Assembly (NCBI GenBank): GCA_039720395.1
Contig: CM077827.1
Location: 21,189,117 to 21,253,116, forward strand
Direction of reading: 5' to 3'
DNA from: Liquidambar formosana
Lineage: Eukaryota > Streptophyta > Magnoliopsida > Saxifragales > Altingiaceae
DNA length: 64,000 bases
In this document: piece by piece, positions 23,281 to 34,107 of the stretch
Layout: each line of letters begins with the position of its first letter
Numbering within the stretch: position 1 is the first letter of the stretch
The notes under the pieces: model-generated
The model's input: the letters and a program-made list of their open reading frames with translations, nothing else
Database searches by the model: none
Told to the model about the DNA's origin: nothing
Made by a program: the position numbers and the translations under genes

Positions 23281-25665
23281 GTAACTCTTGATTCTTCCTA
23301 AGGACTAGGCATCTAGTTCTAATATGTCCTTTTAAGCTATAATGGACACAAGTAGGGAGTCACTTTGAAGGCACAGGAGGGGGAAGAATAACATACTGAA
23401 TTACTTGAGATTTTTAAACCTTGACTGTGAACTACAGGTTTCGATCCGGGAAGAGGAAGGAAGAAACCCTTCTTTTAAAAAAACTTGTAGAGATTTAAAT
23501 TAATAAAAATCTGGTTTTTAAAAGGTTCACAAAAACAAAACAAACAAGGAGTCGCCACCTTATTTTTAGGAAAAGAGGAAAACCATAAAAACAGTTTTTA
23601 AGAAAACCTTTGAAAACAAACCACATGACTCCGATCAAGGAAAAACAGGTCTAATCAAAACAAGAGAGGATTCGGAGACTAAGTTACGATGTGGGAAAGT
23701 TCTAGGAAACATCCTATAGGCACCGACATCGCCCCAAAATGGGTCTCTGAATTTATATGGGATATTTCAATCATTTCCTAATTAGTCACCATGCATATGC
23801 AAAGAATCATCCATAAATAATCTACATTCATCCATGAACATCTATAAAGCAATAAACATCCATAAAGCATGTAAACATCCATGAACAAGTATGAGAGATA
23901 TGGAAAGCAGTAGAGAGGGAGAGAATGAGCAAACAAATCCATCCTATCCACTAGCAAATATGTGATGGATAAATGAATGAGCAAACAAATCCATCCTATC
24001 CACTAACAAGTATGTGATGGATAAATGTATAAGCATGGGTCCATCCTATCCACTAACATATATGTGATGGACAAATGGGTAGAAAGAAAGAAAAAAAGAA
24101 AGAAAAAAGAAAACCTAGGATACTTAGTATCCTAGGGCGGACTTGAACATCAAATGAGCGCCTATGTACCTTACATACAAAGATGTAAAGATCAAAGTCC
24201 ACGTAGTTCGATTAAGAAGGGGTTACTCCCTTTACAATGAACTATAAACCCTAAGTTTCCAACTTAAGAAAGGTTTTAAAAATAAGAAGGATTTCCAAAA
24301 AAAGAATTTGAGAAAAGATAAAATTCGAAAAGAGATAGAATTCGAATTCAAAAAGGAGTTTGAGAAAGGTAGAATTCTAAAATAGATAGAACTCTAGATA
24401 AAACAGAATTTTAATGAAAGTAGAGTTCTAAAAGAGATAGAACTCTTATTCAAAAAGGGGTTTTAGAAAACATGGAAACTCAAGAATTATAGTCTAAAGT
24501 AAAGAGAATAACCCAAAGGAGGGAGAAGAGAGCAAATCAAAACAAACTTACCATGAACCACTTACCATATGCAAATTATCCCGAAACATCGAGAAAATAT
24601 CAATTAATCACCCCATGTATTCTATAGGGCAATTATTAAGCTCAAACCAACCATATTCATGCTCAAATCATCATTAGAAGACCTAAATCAAATCTGGACA
24701 GAATACTAAACATGCATATAATGACCTAAAACTCATGCAAATAATGAAAATCAAAAGAAAAACACAAACCTAACGTGTTCCTATATGATCTAAACACCTT
24801 AACATGCACAAAACTATAAAAAATATGCTAAATAGGCATTACCATGATGAAAATATCATATGACAATCCTAAACATGAAAATAAAATCTAACATGATGCC
24901 TTAGGTAAGTACTTTATGTAAGAATGTAAAATAACCATCCTTACGGCGAGCTTTCTTACGTAAAACTATCTGGAGATAATTTTACATAGAAACCACTCCG
25001 TATGAATGGTTTCTTCACATATCCTACATAAAATATATACCTAAGAATGCAAAGAAACTCACAGCGCACTTAAACACACCCAGAAAGCATCTATGCACAA
25101 CCTCACCCTCCAAGAACGATAATTATCCTCGAAAAGGATAATCATCCATACACCTATGAAGACGAGGCTTACACAGCAAGTGTCCTATACAAAATATGCT
25201 TAAAATCATGCATATAATTGAACCATGAAGAGAAAGCGGCCTAAACACATCAATTGATTTTTTTATGCAAAACGTACCTCTATCCTTAAGAGGGGCACTA
25301 TCCTAACAGCAATTAATTCACAATCCTATTCCACTAACATGCATTCTCATCATATTTGAATCATATACAATCTAAAATATAGAGTATATATGATTCCTAA
25401 TTCAATATTAAGCCATAACCATGCAGAGAATGGAGTAGAAGAAGAAGGAATCGTAAAAGGATGCAAAGGAGACTTACAACAAAGTAAAGGTCTTCGTTGC
25501 GTTCTTCCTTCTCTTTGGCTTAGTTCCTTTCTAGTCCTCCTTTGAAATTGCAGTATAAAGCCTCCTCCAAGTGATATGGGTGTGTGCAAACTCGTGGTCC
25601 TTCTCTCTCTTATGAATATGAAGTGTCAAATAAGCCAAAAGTCCCTTATGCTGATGAATGAGCCT

Positions 25666-25675
25666 CTATTTATAA
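25666..25675 (-). promoter_or_regulatory. LTR-C TATA box
   Basis: TTATAAATAG on the minus strand, about 200 bases downstream of the palindrome module and about 960 bases into the LTR. The same position is CTATAAATACC in the forward copy at 44266-44276. It is the likely core promoter of the retroelement transcript. Confidence 0.6.
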
Positions 25676-25871
25676 CCAACCAACAATATGAACCAATGGT
25701 TGAGATTAATTCACCATAAATCCAATCTAGGGCTGTAATTAAATCCCATGAATGTAAAACAACTCAAAACCACCTCCCAATAAGCTTAGAAGTCCTTTAG
25801 AAGGCTGAAATTAAGAGTGGTAGAGTCCCATTTCGTCAAAAACTCAAAGAGAGATAAATCAGGACGAAGGG

Positions 25872-25929
25872 CTCGGGTGACCGGTTGGGCCGAACCGGTT
25901 GGACCGGTTGGGTGAACCGGTCACCCGAG
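25872..25929. repeat. Dyad module with ACCGGT palindromes
   Basis: The outer arms CTCGGGTGACCGGTT and AACCGGTCACCCGAG are perfect reverse complements. The core holds further GAACCGGTT / GGACCGGTTGG units. At the homologous site of the other LTR-C copies (43998-44080, 47801-47862) the outer GGGTGACC...GGTCACC frame is retained but the core has a different palindrome. Confidence 0.8.
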
Positions 25930-26632
25930 AGCAAAGTCAGGTTTCCTCGGTTTTGAGGAATCCTGACCCGGTTTGGACTCCTAACTTCAAACGGACACAA
26001 AATCTTCATTTTAACTCCGATTTGAGTGATTCAAAAGCCAAAATTTCAAGGATTCAATGTAGAATAAGCCTAGAATATTCTTGAACCAAAAATCCCTGAT
26101 CACGGTCAGGTGACTGGGTTTTCATGAGGCGATTATCCGAAAAAAGGTCAATTAATCATAGGGTAATGTGGTGAACCAATCCAAAACCTATCAATAAATT
26201 AAATTGGTACTTCAATTAGGCTCATTTCATCATTCTAAGGTCAATGGAACACTCCAGAACAAATTTGGAATTCAATTGGGCTCATTTCATCATTCTAAGG
26301 TCAATGGAACACTCCGAAACAAATTTGGAAGTCAATTAGAAAATATACGAAGTAAAAGACGAAATTGCCCTTCAAGTCGCAAAAGTTCTAATTAGCTATC
26401 CAAACCTATCTAGAATTGAACCAAATTTGACACACATATCTAAAATGAACCTAGAAACTAAATGCAAGTGATGAGACTCAACAAAGAGACAAAAATATGC
26501 ATGCAATGATGACCTATTCTCCTAAGGCTTAAAAGGGCAAAATTATCCTTTAAGGCTTAGGGACTCCTAGATGCTTCTAAACCTAACCAAATGATATCAT
26601 GATCTCATGGGGGTGAAAATGGGGTGTCTACA

Positions 26633-26650
26633 GATGCCCCTCATTGGTGG
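26633..26650 (-). promoter_or_regulatory. Polypurine tract of the Tat element
   Basis: The minus strand reads CCAATGAGGGGCATC immediately before the LTR start TGTAGACACC. A G/A-rich tract next to the 3' LTR is where plus-strand DNA synthesis is primed in LTR retroelements. Its presence marks 23426-26632 as a 3' LTR. Confidence 0.65.
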
Positions 26651-26759
26651 AGTTTGCTTCGCAAGCAACACCAATGTTAGAAAAGATAGTCCATTTTCAC
26701 AAGAAAAGGGCAAAGAACCAAGGCTTGAACTTCAACAATGACTACTGAGGATGTTCATG

Positions 26760-27790
26760 ACTGCTATAATGCACACTTGTACAAAATAGGGGGGGTTGTG
26801 TGTGACTTGAAAGTCATTTAAACACACGGTACTCTCATATGCCTATTCTTTCTAATAGGGGAACATATGCTTCTATAATGTATGCTCATTCTTTATAATG
26901 AGGACACGCACAAGATAGGGGGCGTGTGTGACCACAAGGATCATTTAAACACACTATACTCTCATATGCCTATTCTTTCTAATAGGAACACATATGCTTC
27001 CATAATGTACGCTCATTCTTTATAATGAGGACACGCACAAGATAGGGGGTTGTGTGTGACTACAAGAGTCATTTAAACACACCATGCTTACTAAACAAAA
27101 TCATGAAACTTTAATTTTAACAACTTTGTTAAAATCAAGTGAGGGCAATCCATTCATTAGGCTATAATTTCCTCAAGAAATAAATAGTAATGCAAAGCAA
27201 TTCATGTATGTGACTCAAAGAGTCATTTAAACATACTATCACAAACACTTCTATCCAAGCAATGACAAGCTTTATTTTAACAATCTTTGTTAAAATTAAG
27301 CAGAGAAAATATTCCAATAGTACTATAATTTCCTCAAGAAATTAATAGCAATACAAGATAATCCATGTGTGTGGCTCAAAGAGTCATTTAAATATACTTC
27401 CAAAACCAACTCCGATCAAGCATTCATACGCTTTATTTTAACAATCTTTGTTAAAATTAAGCAAACACACATTCCATTTATGCCATAATCTCCTCAAGAA
27501 ATTAATAGCAATGTCAATTTATCATAAAGAATCAAGAAATAACAATTTCATGATCCTTACAAAGCATCCCAAGTATTCAATCAACTTATCATCCAATCAA
27601 CAAAGCTTTATTTTAACCCGAGGATTAAAAATAAGCAAGAACACTCAATCAACTCCAACGTGCTATAATTTCCTCAAGAAATAGATAGCAATAGCAATTC
27701 AATCACAAGAAATCAAGGAATATAAAATTCCATGGTTCCAAACAAATATCATAAGCATCATCCTTCCATCATCCAAAGATAAAGCCCTTT
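26760..27790. repeat. Tandem arrays in the retroelement 3' region
   Basis: Two arrays are adjacent. The first (about 26772-27085) has a ~127-bp unit with ACACGCACAAGATAGGGGG and CTCATATGCCTATTCTTTC. The second (about 27095-27720) has units of about 150-190 bp with TTTCCTCAAGAAAT, TTTATTTTAACAA and GAGTCATTTAAA, at least four copies. Hypervariable tandem repeats between pol and the 3' LTR are characteristic of Tat/Ogre elements and are known sources of plant satellite DNA. Confidence 0.75.
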
Positions 27791-27989
27791 AACAAAGCGA
27801 ATGTCAAAGTAAGCTTGTAAATATCACCATGAGTGCACTAATAATTCAATTAGTGGCTAATCACTCATCATTTCATTCATTTCAAATCATTCACATCAGG
27901 TTCTAGGCCTTTCAAGAGAGACTTCATCAAAAAATCAAGCGAAAAGGGGCCCGGTTAAGCGAAAATGTGTGAAAATTGCACAAAATGCA

Positions 27990-28100
27990 AAACCGGGTTG
28001 GGGGACCGGTTGGACTGAACCGGTTGGACCGGTTGGGGCCAACGGGTCACCCAAGAGTGCATTTTTCTGCTGCATTTTTTTGGTGTTTTGGCTATAAAGC
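27990..28100 (+). promoter_or_regulatory. Promoter-like region of the antisense genes
   Basis: Four GGTTGG/ACCGGTT units cluster at about 27993-28048, followed by GCTATAAAGC at 28091-28100. About 60 bases further on is a CT-rich leader (CTTCTCTCTCTAGAAACCC). The arrangement (palindrome cluster, then TATA, then leader) copies that of the LTRs but faces the opposite way. It would drive transcription toward the gene at 28247. Confidence 0.5.
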
Positions 28101-28246
28101 CTTGCACCTCCCCTCATTTGTTCATCCTTCCAACTTGGTTTTTGAGAGCTTCTCTCTCTAGAAACCCAAAACCCAACATTCCCAACTCCAAAATACCAAA
28201 ACTTTGGCATTAAACTTGAATCATTGTGGTGCGCATTCAGCGAGAC

Positions 28247-28608
28247 ATGACGGCCTATCCCTATCCTATTCCTCCTGGTACACGTCAAGTATGTTTTCTC
28301 TATTTTTGCAAAAATGTGGTTATCATGTGATATATGCATGCCCTAATTTTTTTTTCATTTTTCCCTGTTAGCTTACGCTCCCCGAGACTAAGTTCGTCTA
28401 TCAGATGATAGGTGGACTCAAGTAGCTATGCATTGATCAGTCACAGACTATCCTCGAGCTGCGGGGAGGCGCGGGACAAGGCGGCGGTGGTGATACTGAC
28501 AGTGATGATGATGATGATGATGGGGATGGTGATGAGGAGAGCGTGATGCAGCCACCTCGTGGTCGCAGCAGTACCAGTTCATCCAGTGCTAGGTCTCGGA
28601 GGCGATAG
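28247..28608 (+). pseudogene. Small two-exon acidic antisense gene
   Basis: Exon 1 (28247-28288) encodes MTAYPYPIPPGTRQ. An 83-bp intron (28289-28371, GTATG...TTTTTCCCTGTTAG) is in phase 0. Exon 2 (28372-28608) encodes LTLPETKFVYQMIGGLK, then a TAG at 28423-28425, then LELRGGAGQGGGG, an acidic run around TDSDDDDDD, and a basic RSRRR tail. Without the TAG it would be 92 codons. It lies antisense to the retroelement pol, downstream of integrase. I do not recognise a family; an acidic-then-basic tail suggests a nucleic acid or chromatin contact, but that is inference. The intron consensus and clean phase argue it was once a real gene. Confidence 0.5.
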
Positions 28609-28889
28609 ATTTTTCCTTTGTTCAGTTGCCCCCTCTTTTCTCAGAGCAGTTTCTTTATTGGTTTTTTGGGATATGTATTTAAACATTTGCACTATAACCT
28701 TCATTTCAGTTTTTATTTCTGTTAGCAATTGCATGTTTATATAGGAAAATGCAGTTTTCAAAACGCGAATCTACATAAACCACTGATATTTTTATCAAAA
28801 ACAAACCGCTACTGATTTGATCGAACAAACCAACCACTGTCTTTCGGACTTGATATCTTTCATGAAAATTCCTTGCCAGAAATCCACAA

Positions 28890-28962
28890 TAATGCGTACG
28901 CAAGACCCATTGATACGTATGCAAGTTACGTATGCAAGACAAAGTGGGCGTACGCAAACTAG
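28890..28962. repeat. GCGTACGC palindrome cluster before antisense gene
   Basis: ATGCGTACGCAA (about 28892), two decayed forms (ACGTATGCAA at about 28915 and 28929) and GGGCGTACGCAAAC (about 28947) lie within 70 bases, about 150 bases upstream of the start codon at 29110. The motif is the same one that marks LTR-A. Confidence 0.75.
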
Positions 28963-29000
28963 TGCTCTACGGGACCCACACAGCTGCATGAATATCGTAT

Positions 29001-29138
29001 TCTTTTCATTCCACCGCCTTCCTTCAAAAGTCCTCGGTAATGGCAAACCTTTCTGAATGCCTCAAATCATTTCTTTTATTCCTCCGCCTGTCTTCAGAAA
29101 TTCTTGGTAATGGCAACTCTTTCTGAATGGATTAAATC
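29001..29138 (+). repeat. ~69-bp tandem duplication over a start codon
   Basis: 29001-29068 and about 29070-29138 are direct copies containing CTCGGTAATGGCAAAC / CTTGGTAATGGCAACT and TTTCTGAATG. Each copy includes the ATGGC start context of the following gene, so there are two alternative start sites. Only the second is continuous with the DUF7745-like frame. Confidence 0.65.
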
Positions 29139-30501
29139 CTTTAATCGTCAGCTTCACGAGGAGTTGAATACATAGTTCTACTTAGCTTCTTTACTTGATT
29201 ACTCCAAAGTGCGGGTTGATCAAAACTTTCTCCAATTTGCTGCGGGATTTTGGGATCCTTCCCGTCATGTGTTTTGCTTCAACAATTCAGAGATGTGTCC
29301 TACCATAGAGGAGTTTGGAGCTATTCTCGGGCGTTTTGACTTCACTCATGTCCTGTTACCCTCAATTGCCCAAGCTAAAGTTGAGGATTTAGTTCCCATA
29401 TTTGGTATTTCCCTTAGAGTTGCTCGCAACTTGTTCTCAGATTCCCGAATAGACGTGCAGGCCTTGATCTCGTATTTCCGCCAACCTCCTACTGCGGGTA
29501 AAGATAGTCAACCCTAATATCAATTGAATGCTGTTTGTTTTTGTATCTTGGCAAAATACTTATTCATGGATGCTTCTGACTCTGTTGACGCAACTCTACT
29601 GCGAGTCCTTCCTGTCTTAAAGGTTCAAAATCCTTGTATGATGATCTTAGCTGGTACTCTCAATGCTTTGAGCAAATTCGTGAGAGGTGAGGTTTCTTTC
29701 ATAGGCGGTAGTCGCCTTTTGCTGCAGGTGAGTTTCCTTCCTCTTTCTTTTTCTTCTTCTTTCTTTTTGTTGCTGCTTTGTTGCGTACACATTGCTAGTT
29801 TTATCAGACGCGTCTTGCGTACGCATATGTGAATGTTGCATGCGTAATATGTTGCGTACGCAACCTGGTGTTGTGCGTGCGCATCATTGCGTACGTACTT
29901 TGGTATAATGCGTACGTATGACTGCTTTGTCCTTTCTACAGATTTGGCTTTTCGAGCATCTTCAACTTGTGTCGGAACCTCAGTCGAGTCCTTGGACATA
30001 CCAGCCGCAATTGTATCGTCATAGGCCTTTGATCAAACCTTTTCCTGACATTGATAACCTTCGGGAAATGATTTCTAACCTTTCTTGCCATAATATCCGA
30101 TGGTTTTGCCCCTGGTGGAGAATACCTGATATGACTTTAAGCTTGATCCTTTCTCACAGCATGATGCTTTCTCACAGCGTGATGTTGGTTGGTCTGAAAG
30201 AAATATCCTACTGCCCAGTGCCCCGTATTCAACGTCAATTCGGAGAATCCAGAGAGCCTTAAATAAAGACCATATGGGATACGTCTGTCCTCTTGTGGGT
30301 CGTATTATTGAGCGTATTAGGGAGGCTTGGCCCCAAAGAGCCCGGACCTATTCCATCACCTCCCTAGAGGTAATCAGTCCTTCAGCGTCTTACTATGCTT
30401 GGCTTACTTCCAATATTGAGGAATCTAAGATAGCAAGTGACCAGCACAAGCGAAAGATCATTGGGCAAAGTAGTTGTGATCGAAAAAAGACGAGGAAATG
30501 A
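29110..30501 (+). pseudogene. DUF7745 / plant-mobile-domain-like antisense gene
   Basis: Starts MATLSEWIKSFNRQLHEEL, then a TAG at 29173-29175. The core includes FAAGFWDPSRHVFCFNNSE, CPTIEEFGAILGRFD and a second stop (TAA 29515-29517). Exon 1 ends GGSRLLLQ at 29727, the intron is 29728-29941 (GTGAG...TTTCTACAG, phase 0), and exon 2 starts IWLFEHLQL. The join LLLQ-IWLFEHL matches the family pattern as I know it. Exon 2 stops near 30260; the last part (GYVCPLVGRIIERIREAWP, to about 30501) is in another frame. So at least two stops and a frameshift. Such domains occur in plant transposon-related proteins. It is antisense to pol, convergent with integrase (end 30671). The intron contains several GCGTACGC palindromes (29780-29925). 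Confidence 0.65.
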
Positions 30502-30670
30502 TTTGCTACTTTGAAATAAACTTTGCCAATCGTATTGTACTTCATGTCTTTTCCCCTTTTTAGTACAAGCAATCAACAAGATATAACAGTTACTCTATTA
30601 ATAAACAGAACTATTTTAATTAAATTTTGCACTGATTCCAACCCATTGTTTACACAAGATTGAGTCCACT

Positions 30671-31840
30671 TTATATGTAGTATTTCCGGAGTCGGTCCAG
30701 ATTGGTGGGCTGTGTGAACTCGTTCCCTTCTTTGTCCATTAGCTTGGTTGCTCCTCTTGGCAATATGGTTTTGATGATGTATGGGCCCACCCAGTTGGGT
30801 CTGAACTTGCCCCTAGGATCTGATACTCGAGTTATCATCTCTTTAAGCACTAAATCTCCTTCCTTTAAGTTCCTCGGCTTCACCCTTTTGTTAAATGCTC
30901 TGGCGACTCTTCTTTGATACCCTTGCACATGGTATAATGCTTTGAATCTTATTTCATCTAACATCGCCAATTGTTCGTAGCAGCTTCTTTTCCATTCGAC
31001 TTCAGGGATTTTTCCTTCTACCATGACCCTTACTGACTGAACTTCCAAATCCACTGGTAACACTGCTTCCATTCCATATACGAGCAAGTAAGGGGTTGCC
31101 CCAGTAGATGTCCTTATTGATGTTCGATACCCCCACAATGCACTTAGCAATTTTTCTACCCAATCCTTGTAAGTTTCTGCTGACTTTTCAAGGATGTGTT
31201 TGACATTCTTATTAGCCGCTTCTATTGCTCCATTGGTTTGAGGTCGATAAGGAGAGGATTTGTGATGTTTAATACTGTATTTCTCGAACACATCTTGGAC
31301 TTCCCCCTGAAAGTGTAGTCCATTGTCCGAAATGACCTCGTGTGGCACTCCATACCTGCAGATAATATGAGTCTCAATGAATTTAGCCACATGCTTAGCT
31401 TTTAACACCGTATAGGCTTCTGCTTCTACCCATTTTGTGAAATAATCGATTGCTACTAGTATATACTCATACCCTCCTGTAGCTTTAGGGGCGATCTTTC
31501 CCATAATGTCTATGCCCCAAGCAGAAAATGGCCAAGGCGACGTCAACTGGTGCAATTCAACCGGATGTGTGTATTACATATTGGAGTAAACCTGGCATTG
31601 ATGGCATTTTCGTACGTAGTTCCCGTAATCTGCTTCCATGGTAGTCCAATAGTATCCCAGCCGAATGAGCTTCTTCGCTAGCATCCTTCCACCCATGTGA
31701 GGGCCACATTCCCCTTCATGTACTTCACTGATTAATACTTTGGTCGCCTTTTCATTAATGCACAACAAGTAAACACCGTTGGGAGACCTTTTGAACAGAC
31801 TTCCTCCACACAAGATGTATTGCATTGCTAGTAACCTCAA
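30671..31840 (-). pseudogene. Tat-element integrase
   Basis: Zinc-finger part (31840-31574): HEGECGPHMGG ... CHQCQVYSNM, an H-H-C-C set. After a stop, the catalytic core (31555-30671): WGIDIMGKI (first Asp), VISDNGLHF (second Asp) and NGAIEAANK (Glu), giving the DDE triad, with SPYRPQTNGA between. The C-terminal part contains NWVGPYIIKTILPRGA and ends LDRLRKYYI at 30671. The core alone is open for 294 codons. The integrase joins element DNA to the host chromosome. A single stop separates the two domains. Confidence 0.9.
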
Positions 31841-32167
31841 CGCTCGGTGATCTTTCTTATCTGCTCCTTCTGGTTATTCGCCACGTTCTAGAAAATTTAG
31901 GATGTCAAAGTACCAGGGCTTTCCATCGTCAATTTCTTCCTCTATAACCATAATGGCGGTTTCATGGGCTGGTTGGGATTTCTGTTGTTTGGTCAATGGT
32001 TGTAATTGGGCTCCTTCTGGAATGTGAATTAAAGAGGCTAATGTGGCTAGGGCGTCGGCAAACTGGTTTTGAGATCTGGGTAAGGGGGTGAAGGTTATTT
32101 TTCAGAATTTATGGGCTAGTCTTTCGAGGTGGTTTTGATAGGGTTTCAGGTGTTCTTCCCTGGTCTT

Positions 32168-32476
32168 CTAAATGTTCTGAACTTGAGCAATTACTAATGC
32201 GGAGTCCCCGAAAACCTCTACTTCTTCTGCTTGGAGTGTCAATAGTGCTTCTAGCCCTGGAATGCAAGCCTCATATTCTATTGTGTTGTTTGAATTCTGG
32301 AAGTTTAGTTTAACCGACAGAGGTATGTGTGAGCCTTCTGGTGTAATCAGAATGACTCCGATCCCATCTCCATACTGATTCGATGCTCCGTCGAAATACA
32401 TCTTCCATGTCTTTAAACAATTGACGTTCAAAAGGTTTTCATCGAGGAAATCATCGTTAAGGGCTTCCCTTAGCAC
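32168..32476 (-). pseudogene. Second (archaeal-type) RNase H of the Tat element
   Basis: Encodes WKMYFDGASNQYGDGIG (first catalytic Asp), NNTIEYEACIPGLEAL (Glu) and VEVFGDSALVIAQV (Asp). It ends in a stop at about 32165; beyond it FADALATLASL continues the domain. A second, archaeal-type RNase H placed between the normal one and integrase is diagnostic of the Tat/Ogre lineage of Ty3 elements. It was presumably acquired and may replace or assist the weaker first RNase H in degrading the RNA template. Confidence 0.8.
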
Positions 32477-34107
32477 CGGGTGTTTTCCACAATAATCTGA
32501 TACTTGCCCCTCCTTTTATCGCCTTCTGCGTGACATAAACCAACTCGAATCCGGCAAGTAAAAACAGCCATCGTGATAATCGCCCGTTGAGTGTTTGCTT
32601 CTCGAATAGATATTTGAGCAGATCCATCCGACATATTACTTGGACTTCATAATTCATCAAGATGTGCCTTAACTTTTGAACGGCCCACACTAGCACAAAG
32701 CACGACTTCTCTACCATAGTCATGCAACTTCTTGCTTAAGTAGTAGATGGCATGTTCACATCCCTGATCATCCCGCTGTGCCAACATGCTCCCCAAGGCT
32801 TCCTTAAAGACGGATAAATACAACATCAATGGTTTCCCAGGACGAGGTGGAACCAGGATTGGTGGGTTTAGCAGGTATTCTTTTATGGCTTCGAACGCTT
32901 GTTGGCATTGATCATTCCATTCTTTAGGCTCCCCCTTTCTTAGTAGCTTAAAAATGGGCTCACAAGTGGAAGTGAGTTTTGCTATAAATCTGCTGATGTA
33001 CTGCAACCTCCCTAAAAATCCACGTATTTCTTTTTCCGTCTTTGGCCGTGGCATTTCTAAGATAGCTTTGACCTTGGTGGAGTCTACCTCTATCCCCCTG
33101 TTTGTTACCAAGAATCCCAGCAAATTTCCTGATGTTACCCCGAAAGTGCATTTCTGTGGATTCAACCTCAGCTTATATTTCCTAATTCTTTTGAAGAACT
33201 TCCTCAAATTCTGCAGGTAACCTTCCCTAGTCTCTAACTTTACGATCATATTGTCCACGTATACTTCTACTTCTCGATGCATCATGTCATGCAATAATGT
33301 GGTAGCCATCCGTTGATAGGTTGCACCTACGTTCTTCAATCCAAATGGCATAACTATATAACAGTATGTGCCCCATCCGGTAGTGAAGGTAGTTTTAGTC
33401 ATGTCTTCCTGTGCCATCCGTATTTGATTGTACCCAGAGAATCCATCCATGAATGACATCAATGCACTGCCTGCTGTGTTATCCACCAAAACATCGATGT
33501 GTGGGAGAGGGAAATCATCTTTTGGGCAAGCTTTGTTGAGATCTCGGTAGTCTACACACACCCGTACCCGCCCGTCTTTCTTTGGTACCGGTACTATGTT
33601 AGCAATCCAATCAGCTTGACTTACGACATGTATGAAACCCACTTTTAGTAGTTTAGACACTTCTTCTTTTACTTTGATCTGCCATTCGGGTTGCATCCTT
33701 CTTAGACGCTGCTTAACTGGTCTAAACCCTTCTTTGATGTCAATGCGATGTTGCACGATCTCGGGGTCTATACCAGGCATATCTTCATAGGACCATGCGA
33801 ACACATCTTGGAATTCCTCCAATAAGGTGCTGAAATCAGATTGCTCTTGTATGGACAGAGTGGACCCAATTTGTATTTCCTTAGGATTTTCATTAGTGCC
33901 TAAGTTAATTATGATGGTTTCATTCTTTATAGGTTCAAGATTTCTCTCGTGTTCATCATTAATTGCTTTGTTTAAGTCAGGGTCCTTAGACATTTGTACA
34001 ATATATTCGTCAAGGGACATATCAACATAAGCAAAATCAGAGCTCGTTTCGTTAGTAAAAGGAGTGATTACATCAAGGGTTTTCTTAACGGCCTTTTTAT
34101 CAAGCAT
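32477..34107 (-). pseudogene. Tat reverse transcriptase plus first RNase H
   Basis: A 486-codon frame (34107-32647) holds the RT: FRPVKQRLRRMQPEW, VCVDYRDLNKACPKD, LMSFMDGFSGYNQI (first catalytic Asp), CYIVMPFGLKNVGATYQ and the active site VYVDN at residues 282-286 (33250-33264). The usual motif is YVDD, so the second catalytic Asp is Asn; this single change should abolish polymerisation. The connection reads FLGRLQYISRFIAKLT. A frameshift near 32715 leads into the first RNase H remnant (FVLVWAVQKLRHIL, LNGRLSRWLFLLAGF), which frameshifts again near 32490. It acts in reverse transcription of the element RNA. Confidence 0.9.

Larger units (their letters stand above)
20532..23425 (-). mobile_element. 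Decayed copia internal region
   Basis: Minus-strand sequence from the gag remnant (22840-23280) down to the PPT at 20532. The phrase TTTGTGACAAAATGGGAGAG (complement of about 20821-20840) is typical of the 3' end of copia polyprotein regions. I find no reverse transcriptase or integrase, so pol is deleted or decayed beyond reading; a gag-only derivative is possible. The 5' LTR is missing: the right side is occupied by the LTR-C at 23426. The internal region contains a 428-bp direct duplication (21446-22300). Confidence 0.5.
23426..26632 (-). mobile_element. LTR-C copy, 3.2 kb, 3' LTR of a Tat element
   Basis: On the minus strand it starts TGTAGACACCCCATTTTCACC (26632) directly after a purine tract, and ends CTGTAGTTCACA (23426). 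It is homologous along its length to 43290-46519 and to the split copy 47190-63136. Parts in element order: dyad module with ACCGGT palindromes (25872-25929), TATA TTATAAATAG (25666-25675), tandem ~57-bp units with CCATCCTATCCACTA (23934-24080), hairpin CCTAGGATACT/AGTATCCTAGG (24114-24136), and TGGCGACTC (complement of 23549-23557). A 64-bp tandem duplication lies at about 26208-26335. No target duplication partner was found on the far side of the element. Confidence 0.8.

Noticed and set aside
26760..27790. CRISPR-like regular repeat spacing
   Set aside because: Units are long, diverged and contiguous with no spacers; this is a plant nuclear tandem repeat in a retroelement.
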